From assembly GCA_004154925.1 (NCBI GenBank), contig QJNS01000729.1:186001-250000 (forward strand): a DNA stretch of 64,000 nt. Reading direction: 5' to 3'. The notes under the pieces are model-generated. The model saw nothing but the letters and a program-made list of their open reading frames with translations, did no database searches and was not told where the DNA came from. Below are positions 50,440 through 61,493 of this stretch, piece after piece (positions within the stretch are counted from its first letter, which is position 1; every line of letters begins with the position of its first letter). The position numbers and the translations under genes were made by a program. Origin of the DNA: Monosporascus cannonballus (Eukaryota; Ascomycota; Sordariomycetes; Xylariales).

Positions 50440-51000
50440 CAATCGTAAAACGACCGTGGTATTTAGTTATATTCGATTTTATTACCAAACTTCTTATGTC
50501 AAAAAACCCAATTATAGGAATATATTACGACAATATTTTCGTAATCGTTAATCGATTTACAAAATTTTTCTATTTCCTACTATACTATAAGGATATAAAC
50601 GCCGAACAAATAACATATGTTTTTTAAAATATATTTTTAATATATTCAAATTATTAGTAAAAAGTATTTTAAATAAAGGATTCATATTTGGATTTAAGTT
50701 TTAGTAAGGTTTTATAATGTAAATCGGCTTAAATTATAAGTTATTTAACGGTTTTCAATTTTAAATAAATAAATAAATAAAGCGAAAAAACTAAACCTTA
50801 GAAATTTATCTACAATATTATATTAATTACGAGTAAAATAACTGAGTTAAAAAATTATTAATTGTATAACTGGCTTATAATATCAGTTATTACGAAAATA
50901 TTAGGATAATATCTGCGAATGCAAATTTTAATTTTATTCGAAAGGTCTATAAAAAGTACGTAATAACGGTTTAATTAATATCTTAATAATTTTTACGTTA
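50440..51000 (+). pseudogene. Integrase relic of Gypsy E
   Basis: Plus strand near 50460 reads VIFDFITKLLMSKNPIIG.. then FVIVNRFTKFFYFLLYYKD, the Gypsy integrase core pattern, with decay downstream. Confidence 0.75.
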
Positions 51001-51579
51001 AAATAGCTGCGATAATTATATTAAAAAATAAAAACAAAACTAAAATTCGTACAAAATCAAATAAGCAAATATTATAAATAAAAAGGGTTAAAAGGATTAA
51101 TTTTCGAAAAGGAGTAAATATTTTTTTTTCGTTATTAAAAACATTTAAATAAAACAACCCAGCAAAAAACTCGATTTTAAAAATATCGGTCTATATAAAA
51201 TCGTTAAGAAAATTTCAAAAAATAATTATTAATTAGAATTTCCATTAAAAGCTATATTCTATTTAATTTTTTCTGTTTTTTATTCAAATTAACAGCAAAT
51301 ATAATCAAAATACATATGGCATAAAACGATATAGAAATAAAAAACGAATAAGTATATAAGATGAAAAAGATTTTCGACAATGCGAAAATAAACCGGATTT
51401 ACTCATTACTTAATTAAGTGAAAAAAGTACTCGAATTCTGAAAATATTTAGGAACCTGCCAAAAACCTTATTGGCGTTTAACGTTTATTAAAAAACTTTT
51501 ACTAATAATGCTAAAATTAACAGGGTTAAAAGTTCCCTAATCAATAAAAGATTAGTTGGTAAACTTAAGGCTAAACTAG

Positions 51580-51900
51580 TTAAAAAAAGGCGCGGCTTCC
51601 GCTAATATAGCCTTGACGGCTTCTAATTCGACTTGTTTTTCTTAACGCTTTAACTTTTCCAATTTTTTCAGATTGTCGATACTACGAGATATAATCTTTA
51701 TTATCTTATTATACTATATTCTTTTTTGTTTACGCAAACGGCGTAAACGAATATTAACCTGGTTAATTTCTTTTTCGACAGTTTCCAGTTCCAGCTTATA
51801 TTTTCGATACTGAGCAGTAATACGTTGCAGTTGCTCTAGGTTCAGATCTCGTACGTTATAATTGGACTGGTTATTTTAATACAGGATGAACAACGAGAAA
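51580..51900 (-). pseudogene. Antisense coiled-coil ORF relic in the 3' region of Gypsy E
   Basis: Minus-strand reading gives YNVRDLNLEQLQRITAQYRK, YKLELETVEKEINQVNIRLR, RLRKQKRI, a TAG, then IIKIISRSIDNLKKLEKLKR, a TAA, and EKQVELEAVKAILAEAAPFF before a TAG at about 51580. It is heptad-rich and unusually well preserved (~100 residues with two internal stops explainable as RIP of TGG and CGA/CAA). It lies between pol and the 3' LTR, opposite in strand to pol. No family recognised. Confidence 0.55.
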
Positions 51901-52132
51901 AATCGTTTTTCGATAATTTGTATTTTAGTTTTTTTCGCTTATAATAAGAATAAGGCGTTATTTCGGTAAGGTTAGCAAAAAATACTGCAGCAATCAAAGA
52001 ATTACGTTAAGCGGTTTTTGCTCTAGAAAAAGATTTAACGTATTTTTTTATATAACTCGTTATAATAAATTAAATACTTACGGATGAAATTTTCGACACG
52101 AAAATTCTAAAAAAGAGAAAATCGTATTATAA

Positions 52133-52495
52133 CTTAACGTTTTTAGCATAATCGGAAACAGTTAAAGCAAGTAAAGTATTAAAAAAAGAGTTACGTAACG
52201 AAGATCAGAATTATTAGGATTTTGCGAAATTTACGAAAGTTAGAATTATTAGGATCTTATAAAAACATAATAATCTAGCAATTAACTGGTAGTAAAAATA
52301 AGGATATATACGTTCGTTATTTTCTATAATCTAGATAGTACCAGCTTATAATAATAATTCGTTACCTAAGCCACCCTTGGTATTACGAGACGTAATACGT
52401 TACTATATCTATTGCTTAATTTTCCACGATACACCTGCCAACATAAACCCGTACGACTAAGATTTAATAGTTAGTTAAACCCCCTAGCCGTCACA
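52133..52495 (+). repeat. 3' LTR of Gypsy E
   Basis: The right end is precise (..CGTACGACTAAGATTTAATA.. to GCCGTCACA at 52495). The left end is placed at TATTATAACTTAACG by analogy with TGTTACGACC and is approximate. Confidence 0.65.
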
Positions 52496-53175
52496 AATAT
52501 ACCAAAAAATTTGATTTATTTAGTATCTAATTAAATAAATAAAAACTATTTAAATTCTGAAAATATCTAAAAACTCACAAAAGAAATCTTATAAATATCT
52601 AGAGTTTAGTAAAAAAATTTATTACTAACGATGAAATTAAAAATCGCATTTTAATCGATACTTTATAAAATCAGTATTTATAAATTAATCGAATTCTATT
52701 TAAAAATATCTATATCCTTAAAAATTTAAATCTTTAATACTGTTTATATTTTACACTGTTTAAAATTCTGAGATTTGTTTAAAATTAAAAAGTTTAATTA
52801 ATAAGTTAAATATCTTATACTTAATACAATTATCACTAACAACGAATATAAACTAATCGGGCGAAAAATTCGAAGAAAGTCTTTTTAATAATTAATTATA
52901 ACGATAAAACCCCTATTTTATTATAAAATCGACTACAACGCATATATTTTCTATTACGAAAAACCTTTTTTATTATTTAATAAATAAAATATTCGGAAAA
53001 GCCTAAAAACGCGGTCAAATTTCGAAAGCTTTTAATTTAATTAAGTTAGTCAAAGTACAACGTCATTCGATTTTACGAAAACCATATTTAAAAATATAAT
53101 CAAATATAACAAAAAAGAACTTATTAGAAAAAGATATTTTAAAGATAAGATTTTTTTTAAAAAAAGAGAAAATTA

Positions 53176-53523
53176 TATTACAATTTCGCAAATTACGACC
53201 TTTAAAATCGATTGTAATAGAATTAGTTAAGAAATTAAGTAAGTTTAATTACGTAATAAATTACTACTTTACTTATAATAAGCTATTAGGTTAGATTATT
53301 TATTTTCTAGCAATAAGTTAACAACGTAAAATAAATATATATATTTCAAATTTCTATAATTTAGATAAAATTAACTTGTAATATAATTTCTCTATTAAAA
53401 ATACTCTTGGTATTCCGAGACGTAATTAAGTTATCTTATTGTTTAAATTCTTACGATATTCCTGCCAACATAAACTCGTATAACTAAGGTTTTAATAATT
53501 GGTTAAACCCTTTAGCCGTTATA
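53176..53523 (+). repeat. 3' LTR of D
   Basis: 348 bp from TATTACAATTTCGCAA to TTTAGCCGTTATA, followed by the TCGGT duplication. The outer ~100 bp is less mutated than the inner part. Confidence 0.8.
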
Positions 53524-53550
53524 TCGGTGATCCACTTCATGGGCATACTA

Positions 53551-55380
53551 ACCTCGGACCCCACCTAATGAATTACCCTAGCAATGAATAGCCAAAACAC
53601 ATACAAATTGATAGTAATCTGTATATTCCAAAGCCTTTTAATAACGCAACAACGTATTTCTTAATAAAATAAAGCTATTTAAGTTATTTAGATTTGCGTT
53701 ACCTTTTTTTAACAAACTATTTTTTAATATAATTATTAATTAAAACTTAATTATTAGCCTTTATAGGCTTTAAACGCTTAATAATTTTGTCCTTAGCCGA
53801 CCTGATATTTGATAAATTCGCAAAAATCTTATTCGGTTGTTTAGTAATAATTTGGCGTTTGCGACCTTTGTATTTTTCGAGTTTCGTTCGTAAAAATTAA
53901 TTATTATAGCGGAAAATAACGTTTTCGGTATTAAGATTATTAAGCCCTTTAACAGTTTTAATTATTACCTTTCGTATATCGCAAAACGCCTTTACTTAAT
54001 TATGTAAGGCCGTTTGCATGCTTTTTCGTAGTTTTAAGGCCTTATAAAAATATATACGATTTCGTTTTAGCTGTTAATTACTTATTCCGGGGGTGTTTTC
54101 GGCTTAGGGGCCGATTAGGGTATTATTTCGGGGTTTTTTAATATTATTTCGGGTTTAAAAAGAAGTAAACCGGTATAATATTATCCAGATTTAATGTTTT
54201 TGTCGGTAAAAGCGATTTTGGCAGTTTCGTAATACGTTTTTAATATATAACGTTTATATTCGAGAACTGTTATAAGTAATCCGCCGGCCTTTTGCAAAGC
54301 GATATAATATTTTTTTAAGTACGGAAAATACGGTAATATCGAACGGCTAAAGGTTATTATTTAAATAAAGTGGAAAATATATAAAGGAGATTTTGTTCTT
54401 AAAGTATTTTTATATAAAAATAGAAAATACATATATAATATAGCTATTTAAAATAAATAACTGCTATTTATTATAGAAACGGGGCTTAATTTACGGAAAA
54501 AAGATGGATTTTAGTTATTTTAATACGATAGCGTTATTAGTTTACTTTTTCGAAGTTGACGTATATTTAGTCTTTTCGATATTTTCGAGTAGCTATTATT
54601 TTTGAATGGTAAAACCATTGAAAATATATGTAGCCGTACCTTTTTTGTATATAAAACCGATATATTCGAAGATAAATATTTATAACGTTGCCCCCGATTT
54701 TCCAAGTTTTGCGTAAGCCGTTTCCGAAGATTTTACGACCGTTCCATTAGTTTGTTCCCCCTTTTGGACGTCCGTTTTATCCATATTATATTTGTTCGCA
54801 GGTTTAATCTTGTATTTGGTTCGGACGGCGGCGAGGAGGAGGAAAAATTTGCGGATATCGTCGCGATCGCGTACCTTTAGACGGTCCCGGGGCATAATTC
54901 GTATTTTTTTCGTATATATTTTGTCGTAACGTACGATAAAGCGATTAACCTAATTTTTCTTAACGGTTTTTTTAAGGCCCAGTAAGGCTTTTGTTATTTG
55001 ACGGACCTAGATCTTTATGGGGACGCAGCCGTATATTTTTTTATGTAATATCTAATTAATAAGTTTATTTTTTTGGATCTGATAATTTACGCGCGTTACT
55101 TTGGGTTTCGGAATACGGTTTAATGCTATGGACATGGTATGACAGGGTTAACTGGGGTATTTCGAATCGCGCGTTCGTTATGGCCTCGGAACCATTTTCC
55201 GCAATAAAGTCCTTGGCATCCTGAATTCTGCGCTTACGGTTGAAACCAACCATTTTTACCCGAAATCAATTAACTAAAGGGTTGTGGAGTTATCATAGAG
55301 TGTTGTTATAAGGGGTGGTGGTTGTTGTGGAGAAAAGTCTTATTCATTGCTAGGGTAATTCATTAGGTGGGGTCCGAGGT
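53551..55380 (-). mobile_element. Fot1/pogo-type (Tc1/mariner) DNA transposon
   Basis: Perfect 40-bp terminal inverted repeats at 53551-53590 (ACCTCGGACCCCACCTAATG..) and 55341-55380 (..CATTAGGTGGGGTCCGAGGT). TA lies on both outer sides (53549-53550, 55381-55382). Length 1830 bp is typical of fungal Fot1/pogo elements. A decayed transposase is on the minus strand. It sits 27 bp beyond the D 3' LTR. Confidence 0.92.
54480..55253 (-). pseudogene. Decayed pogo/Fot1 transposase
   Basis: From 55253 the minus strand reads MVGFNRKRRIQDAKDFIAEN, a psq/CENP-B-like first helix-turn-helix. Text near 54910-55060 resembles the second CENP-B/Tc5 DNA-binding half (..KKTVKKN.VNRFIVRY..). Then NKYNMDKTDVQKGEQTNG at 54788-54735 matches the N.DE.G block holding the first catalytic Asp of the DDE domain (Glu here Lys). 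Further DDE text follows to about 54480. Several stops and frame problems make it inactive. Translation is limited to what is visible. Confidence 0.75.
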
Positions 55381-55382
55381 TA

Positions 55383-58300
55383 CAGTGTACAATATGCTAT
55401 TAGAGAGTCGCTAATTTCAGGAGAGACCCTAGAATCTAGTTGCAGTCCTCTAGCCGGCACAAGGGGATACGGGCCGATTTTGTCTGCTTTCTTCGAACTT
55501 TGGCGCATATTCAAAAGATCGATGCCTCTAGGGACATTGAGATCAAATTTCTGTGTTATTTAGTTGGACGAATCTGCTAGTGGAAGATTCCCTATCGAAC
55601 AATTACAATACGGAGGCATCATGGTAGCCGTGCGTTCATATTTTTCGACGAAGCTTAACATCCTACTCCTGGGCAAAGTCTCTACGGCTGGGATTTAGAA
55701 ACTGGGCTACGATAGCAGCTTTAGCATCGGCGAGACCGGTGAATAAAAGTTATAGGCAAACGACAAAACTAGCCAGGCTATGAAATTTGTAGCATTTTTA
55801 TACTAGACTCGAATATTGAGAACATTAGTACAAATGCATGATTCATGGACGAGCGACTGTCACACTCAAGTCGCCTCGTCGGCTATATCAAATCATGCTA
55901 CCGGCAATCCCCGTACGTCACAGGGCTGAAACCACGAGGAAGCTCTGTAAAGCCATGCGACGTAGTGGAGATCTTGATGCCCGGTGAATCAGAGGTCAGC
56001 CGCATCGTAACGATAGCAGAGGCGACTATCAACATGCCGGGTCCGGCACAACTTCCACGTTGTAACGCCTGCTCTGCTTTCGGGTGGTGTTGTAACTTCT
56101 CTAGCACGATGCTCTTCGTCACCTGCAAGCCACTGACTGGAGAAAGCGAGCCTGTGGTGCCCCTTGCTCTTGGGGTAAGGAACATGCTTGAATGACGAAG
56201 TTCCACAGAGCAGTGATGGGCAAAAGATGAAACAACTTGTTTTGGCGACACGGATTGCTGGGCAGGGTATGTTGGCCAACACTACGCCTAGGCTAGAATA
56301 AATGCAGACGAGAGGCGATCGCTAGTCCGAGTTGTTCTGTGACCGCTTTGTTTAACCGTGACCCCCAAACATCAAGCGCAAGTCTGCAAGCTGCCATGAT
56401 ATTCGGCCTCGGTCTTCTCCCCCCTTCAACCAGCTCGAAAAGAACATGACTGTGCTTTGGCCTTCCAAGATGACGTAGGGGCGGCTCAGCATCAGGAGGT
56501 CTTCGCCATTCCGAGAGCACATCCCGTAAGCAGGCGGGATGCATAAGAGCCTTGTGCCCCTGACAGCCGGTGGTTTCCCGGGCCGGGACGTCGCACAGCC
56601 AGTAAATATATAGGTTATGCTTACTGCAAGGACCATCTTTCTACGAACCCTTTTCATGAAGGACAACCACTTGCAGTTTTGTCTGCGTAGTGCTGCCTGA
56701 TACACGAACTAATGCAAGAACGGTCCAACGCTCGTAAAGAACCTTTCCATGCGCTGGAACCGGGGTCGGAACCATCTGAGATCTGAAGCGGTTCCTACCA
56801 CCCCTATCTGCAACGTCATGCATGGAAGAAGGATATGACGACACCGCTCTGCCGGGTCCCTCAAAAGCCATCTTTTATTATTAGGTGTCCCCAAACTGTC
56901 TCGGTACATTCCTACAGCCCGCATATCGTGACATCCCGCACCGGGTACTCTGAGTTTCTCGTGGGGGTTTCACCCTTTATTGCATATGTGTGTCCCGGTC
57001 CCCCAGCTTCGACAAGGGATATTTGCGCATCTTAGACTAGCCCATATCACCAAGTGTATGGAAAATTATAAGAATACACTCGTAACATCGCGTGCTAAAA
57101 GTTTTAATAAGTTGGAGCTCCGAGCCACCGTTATCGTTGTATGAACTAGATAAGGTAATGCGGGTATCAACGCACGCCGGGCCGGAAAGCCCCCAATCCC
57201 CGGACGGCAAGCGCCGACCTACAAAGTTGTTTAACGCTGCGGCTGTAACGATAAAGACCGTTTCAATTACACCATTTAGGTACGTATTGATTACCCCTCC
57301 TTGCATTATCTATTATCTATCAGCCGTACAAGGGCTTACCATGTAACACACGTATTTAGGCGGCTCTCAGATCCAACCTTGCTTTGCCCGCCTCGGTAGA
57401 CTTGACTCGCCAACTTGCGGCACGATTACGTTACATGATCTGAGGCATAGGAATATTTCGGGAACATGCATGTTTCCATTTGGTAATAGTCCATGTGTCT
57501 TCGTTAGCCAAGCTCACCTCTAAACCTATAAGATTATATGGTCAAGCCCCGCACACGAGCTGGGTATCTCGAAAGTGGTGGAGCCCGCGGGGACGATACC
57601 GGGGCAAGTTCCCAATGATGTTTATCGTCGGCGTCTACTACTTCCCTTGGTACCTACCTATCTATTACCTCCATAGGTAGGTGCTTACATCCGTGCTTGG
57701 CTAGTTAAGGTACCTTACCGACATCTATCTATTGTTTGGAGCGCTACAACCACTGCCCGTGCTGATAAACCTGAAGCTTCGGTAGACCCACATAGCTGCA
57801 ACCTCAGCCCTGCTAATCCCTGATAAAGTAGGTATTTTTGTGTATGTTCTGCGCACTGCCAGAGTAGTATGTATTTAATGGCGTCAATTATGAGTGCCAG
57901 GCGCGGACAAAGACTACCTAGTTAAAATTTGATTACATGTGATTACATGTACTTATTATTATTATTCAAAGATAAGGTTATCAATAGCTCTGCCGCTATT
58001 GGCGCTACATGCATCGTCAGTCGATTCTGTAACGGCGTTGCCCAAGCCCTGCATCATGGCGCCTGTTCGCCATTGGGGAAATTCCCAATACGCCGGTATG
58101 CCGACGCTCTACACTGTAAAGACCTGCAATTTTTACAAGACAACCAACGTTCGGCAATCAGGTTACCTGCGGCTCTCTCGTCCGTGGAAGGTGGGATTTC
58201 CTACCTCCTTGCGCTATCGAGTCAAGGAAACCAATAATTGAATTATGGGCGCACTGTAATCTACACCCAACCTACCTATCTCGTAGACAACGAGTTGAAG

Positions 58301-59189
58301 CCTTCCCTCCCCTATGTCGCCTTGATATTCTTTCCTTCCTTGGCATCAATAGGACCTTCACCCTCCCACTCCCCCTTCCACAGCTCCATAAGCACTTCTT
58401 ATCCGACTTTATTTTCGTTTTCTACGTCCGTCTTCGTATACGGCCTTGGCTACACTCCTACGCTACCCATCACTACTACGCTCTCCGTGTTCTTTCATTC
58501 CCATCCCCACTGAACAAATATCCAAGCCAAGGGAGTCTGCCTCAATGACGCCGATAAGTCAAGCTCATCTTGTCCTGGTTTCCATCATTACCTAGTATTA
58601 CCCTGCAGCGGCCTCCTTCGTACGATAAGATCTCGGAGCAGGCTACTCGTTGGCTTATCGCCGTCCCGAGTACCATTCTAGGCCTGCACCATTACCCACG
58701 CGTGGCAACCTGTTACCGGCAGCGCTCTCTCCGCGGGTCGGTACCCTTTACTCTAGCCATAGAGTCTCATCCCCGGGGCCACATCCAGATAAGACATTTC
58801 CGGCTACTACAGGGCTGTACCACATTGTTGGAGCACGCGAGTACCTACTAGCTGGCTCTCCGCCTTGGCCTAAGTCATCGTGTACATCAGTTACCACACA
58901 CAACCTTATCGCTGCTCACAAGCAAGCGTCCTCGTCAACTCCCAGCTGGCTAGATCATCCACCGCCTCTCTCACTGCAGCTTGTTAGCATTCCACGGCAG
59001 TGGGCGCAGTCTGTTTCCACAGAACTTGTCTGGTGTTTGATAGGTAGTTGAACCGCTTTCTTAGTTGGATTTTAATCAAGGGGTGAGCTGTGAGTTGATA
59101 TCACGGAGAAACAGCCCCGTTGGCCAGCCTCATAACCCGTAGAGGACGTGGGTTGTCGGGTTTATCTTGCGTTGAACTTCCCGCGAGCC
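55383..59189. other. Long intergenic region before the Zn2Cys6 gene
   Basis: GC-balanced. Frames up to about 117 codons occur on both strands (for example 55845-56195 plus and 56352-56705 minus), overlapping and without recognisable domains. ACCT-type repeats lie at 57647-57720. From about 58290 to 58520 the plus strand is CT-rich, like a fungal promoter/leader; several small upstream frames precede 59190. Confidence 0.4.
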
Positions 59190-61493
59190 ATGTCCAAACA
59201 CAACAGCGCCGTCTTGAGGGCGGCTCCCATTGCCATTGCTCCTAAGCCCCCGCAGATTAACTCCAACGGCCACCGTAGCAGCAATCGATCCGGCACGGAT
59301 GTGGGCCTGGAAAGTATGAACAGCTACGATTCGACCGAATCTGACTCTTCCGTGAGCGGGAGTGTGATGCCTTGCTCAACTTGCCTGACACGCAGAGTTA
59401 GTTGTGTGGTGAACGATGACGAAGACGGTTGTGTCGCTTGTCAGGTCAGTGGTGTCGATTGTTCTTTGATATGCCAGAGCCCCCAACCTCGCAAGAGGAA
59501 GTTAGCTCGAGATTTTTCGGACGATCGCAACGGGAAGAGAGGGTGAGTTACTTCCCGATCATTCTCGGTGACCCCCATGCCCTGTTATCGCCCTGCTGCA
59601 CGTCTCACCAGGCTTGGAAGTCAGTCTGACGGTCAGGATTGCTGACATACCATTGGCCGACCCAGCTCACCCAGACTATCTGATAACTGGAGGCGGCGGC
59701 ATACCCACTCAAGCCCGTCCAGTACTGCTGCCAGTAATTCCTTGATTGAAGAGATGGCCAACTTTGGCGGCCCGACCTCTTTCAAGCGCACCTTAGGGCT
59801 TCAGGACGATCGGTATTCCCAGTACATCGGACCAACAACCGACTTTGAGCCGTCGCTGATCAATTTATCACCCTTTGATCCTCAAGACGAGAGTCTCCTA
59901 GCTCGGGGGACGCTTCGAAAGGTCAGTGATGGCGATACCTTCTTGATGCTCCCTGACCATACAACGCCTGGCCATGAACACGAAGCCGGCGACATCGAGG
60001 AGATCGAGCGACTCGTATCACCGCATGGCCGTCAGCTTATCGATCTCTATTTTGAGGTTGTGCATCCAGGGTTCCCCATAATTCAGAAGGATGTTTTCAT
60101 CGAAAAGTACGAACGACCGCGACGGGAATTTTCGCCTCCGCTCTTGGCTGCTGTGTATCTCCTAGCTATCAACTGGTGGGATTACTCGGAGGAGCTGTCC
60201 AGGTCTCAACGGCCTGATGTGCGTGCTCTCGAGAGGATTATGCGATCGTCCCTGGCTGATGCGATGTTTCGGCCGAAGCTTTCGACGGTCCAGGCTGGAC
60301 TCTTACTCTCGCAACGTCCGGAGGGCGATCAATGGGCCCCAACCGCCCAGCTTGTTGCTATCGCACAGGAGCTCGGTCTGCATCTGGATTGCACTCACTG
60401 GAAGATCCCGCCGTGGGAAAAGGGGTTGAGGAAAAGGCTCGCTTGGGCATTGTATATGCAGGACAAGTGGGGAGCACTGGTCCACGGTCGCCCTTCGCAT
60501 ATCTTCAGCTCCAACTGGATCGTGCAACCCCTGCTCCCCAACGACTTTCCGGAGGGCGAGTACGACGAGAACAATGTCGAAGAAAGGCTCGAGATCGAGA
60601 GGGGTCGGACCTTGTTCGTCCAAATGATATATCTGACCCAGATCCTTGCCGAGATCCTAGATACGTTCTATACGCTTCAGGCCATGCAAAACGTGACAAA
60701 TGCCGGATCTCAAGGTACTCACCTCGTCCTGTCCCTAGCAAAACCAGTCCAGTTAAAGCTCAAGGAATGGTACGCTGCGATTCCGGCCAGCATCCGCATG
60801 GATTCCTCCTTTCAGGCTGCCAAAACAACAACCTCAACCCGCTTATCCAGCGTTGGTTACCTCCATCTAGCCTATTTCGCGACAGAGATCACGTTGCACC
60901 GCCGCATAATCCGATCGCTTGCGGCAGATGCACAGGCTATTGACCCGTATGTTGGTCATATCTGTCGAAGTGCAGCCAAAGCCCGACTTATCTCCGCCAT
61001 GGACTTCGTGAACCGTCTGGCGCCTCAGCACCTCCGGTCCTTCTGGTATTTCGCCTCGAAGACCAATTTTGCGCTGATCGGTACATTCGGGTCTCTGTTA
61101 TGGGCCACCTCGCCAGGCCGGGAAGAGGCGGAGTGGTATCGTCGGCGCCTGGGCGAATATCGCTGGACTCTAAGCGTCAGCAGTAAACCCGGGGAGGGGC
61201 CAGTATTGACCGAATTCGCTATGGGCATGTTGGATATATCAACGGGACTTCTGCAGCGGCTTCCCGAGAAACCCCAGCTCAGTCGAAGTGGTAGTGTTCC
61301 TGCTACGGAAGCCGGTCGCCGCCAGAGTCTCCTAGCCATGAGCATGGGCAACGCCTTGTCCAGTTCGTATGGCGGTGGTATGGGTAGCACCGACGTAAGT
61401 GGCGCACAGAGTCCGGCCAGCGAGAGTGACAGCAGCAGCGAAGATTTCAATAACTTTGCACCAACAGCAGGGTTAGCCTCCATGGGCGATTGA
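59190..61493 (+). CDS. Zn2Cys6 transcription factor, DAL81/TamA-like
   Basis: Exons 59190..59542 and 59666..61493, intron 59543-59665 (GTGAGT..CAG, branch GCTGAC at 59641), give 726 residues. The ATG at 59190 is the first in frame. Residues 62-91 hold a zinc binuclear cluster, CX2CX6CX8CX2CX6C (Cys62, 65, 72, 81, 84, 91), with a basic patch PRKRK after it. The middle-homology (fungal trans) domain spans roughly residues 235-480, including IDLYFEVVHPGFPIIQK and, later, LAWALYMQDKWGALVHGRPS. The C-terminus is Ser/Gly-rich. The segment RYSQYIGPTTDFEPSLINL and the HPGFPI context recall DAL81/TamA co-activators of nitrogen-source genes; that assignment is from memory and moderate. The first loop (CSTCLTRRVSC) is atypical, lacking the usual C-K/R-R-K-K-C pattern. 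Confidence 0.9.

Larger units (their letters stand above)
47700..52495 (+). mobile_element. 5'-truncated Ty3/Gypsy copy E with 3' LTR
   Basis: From about 47700 the sequence parallels Gypsy A from about 17985 onwards (gag end, protease with ..VDYETL.. context at 48150, RT at 48930-49480 with CYLDNIFIF, integrase at 50440-51000 with DFITKLLMSKN and FVIVNRFTKFFYFL). It ends in a Gypsy A/D-type LTR finishing CCTAGCCGTCACA at 52495. No 5' LTR was found. Element D sequence (the pol 3' end) resumes at about 52496. The boundary at 47700 is approximate. Confidence 0.65.
31504..53523 (+). mobile_element. Outer LTR retrotransposon D of block 2, with nested insertions
   Basis: The left LTR begins TGTTATGACCCAGCAG at 31504. 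The right LTR begins TATTACAATTTCGCAA at 53176 and ends at 53523; the two starts are the same sequence apart from C/T, G/A and one A/C change. Flanks CCGGT (31499-31503) and TCGGT (53524-53528) form a 5-bp target duplication differing by one C-to-T transition. The 22-kb span holds a MITE, family B copy 2 with Gypsy C, a TRIM and a truncated Gypsy copy. A decayed D-type reverse transcriptase is at 46580-47310. The segment 41103-46500 is not fully resolved and may include another, minus-strand, relic. Confidence 0.8.

Noticed and set aside
9479..53175. CRISPR-like or satellite arrays in the AT blocks
   Set aside because: Apparent repetition is low-complexity A/T text from RIP; no regular repeat-spacer structure is present and the host is a eukaryote.
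55845..56705. Frames of about 117 codons on both strands
   Set aside because: Overlapping in antisense, without recognisable motifs or clear intron extensions; more likely chance frames in GC-balanced DNA.
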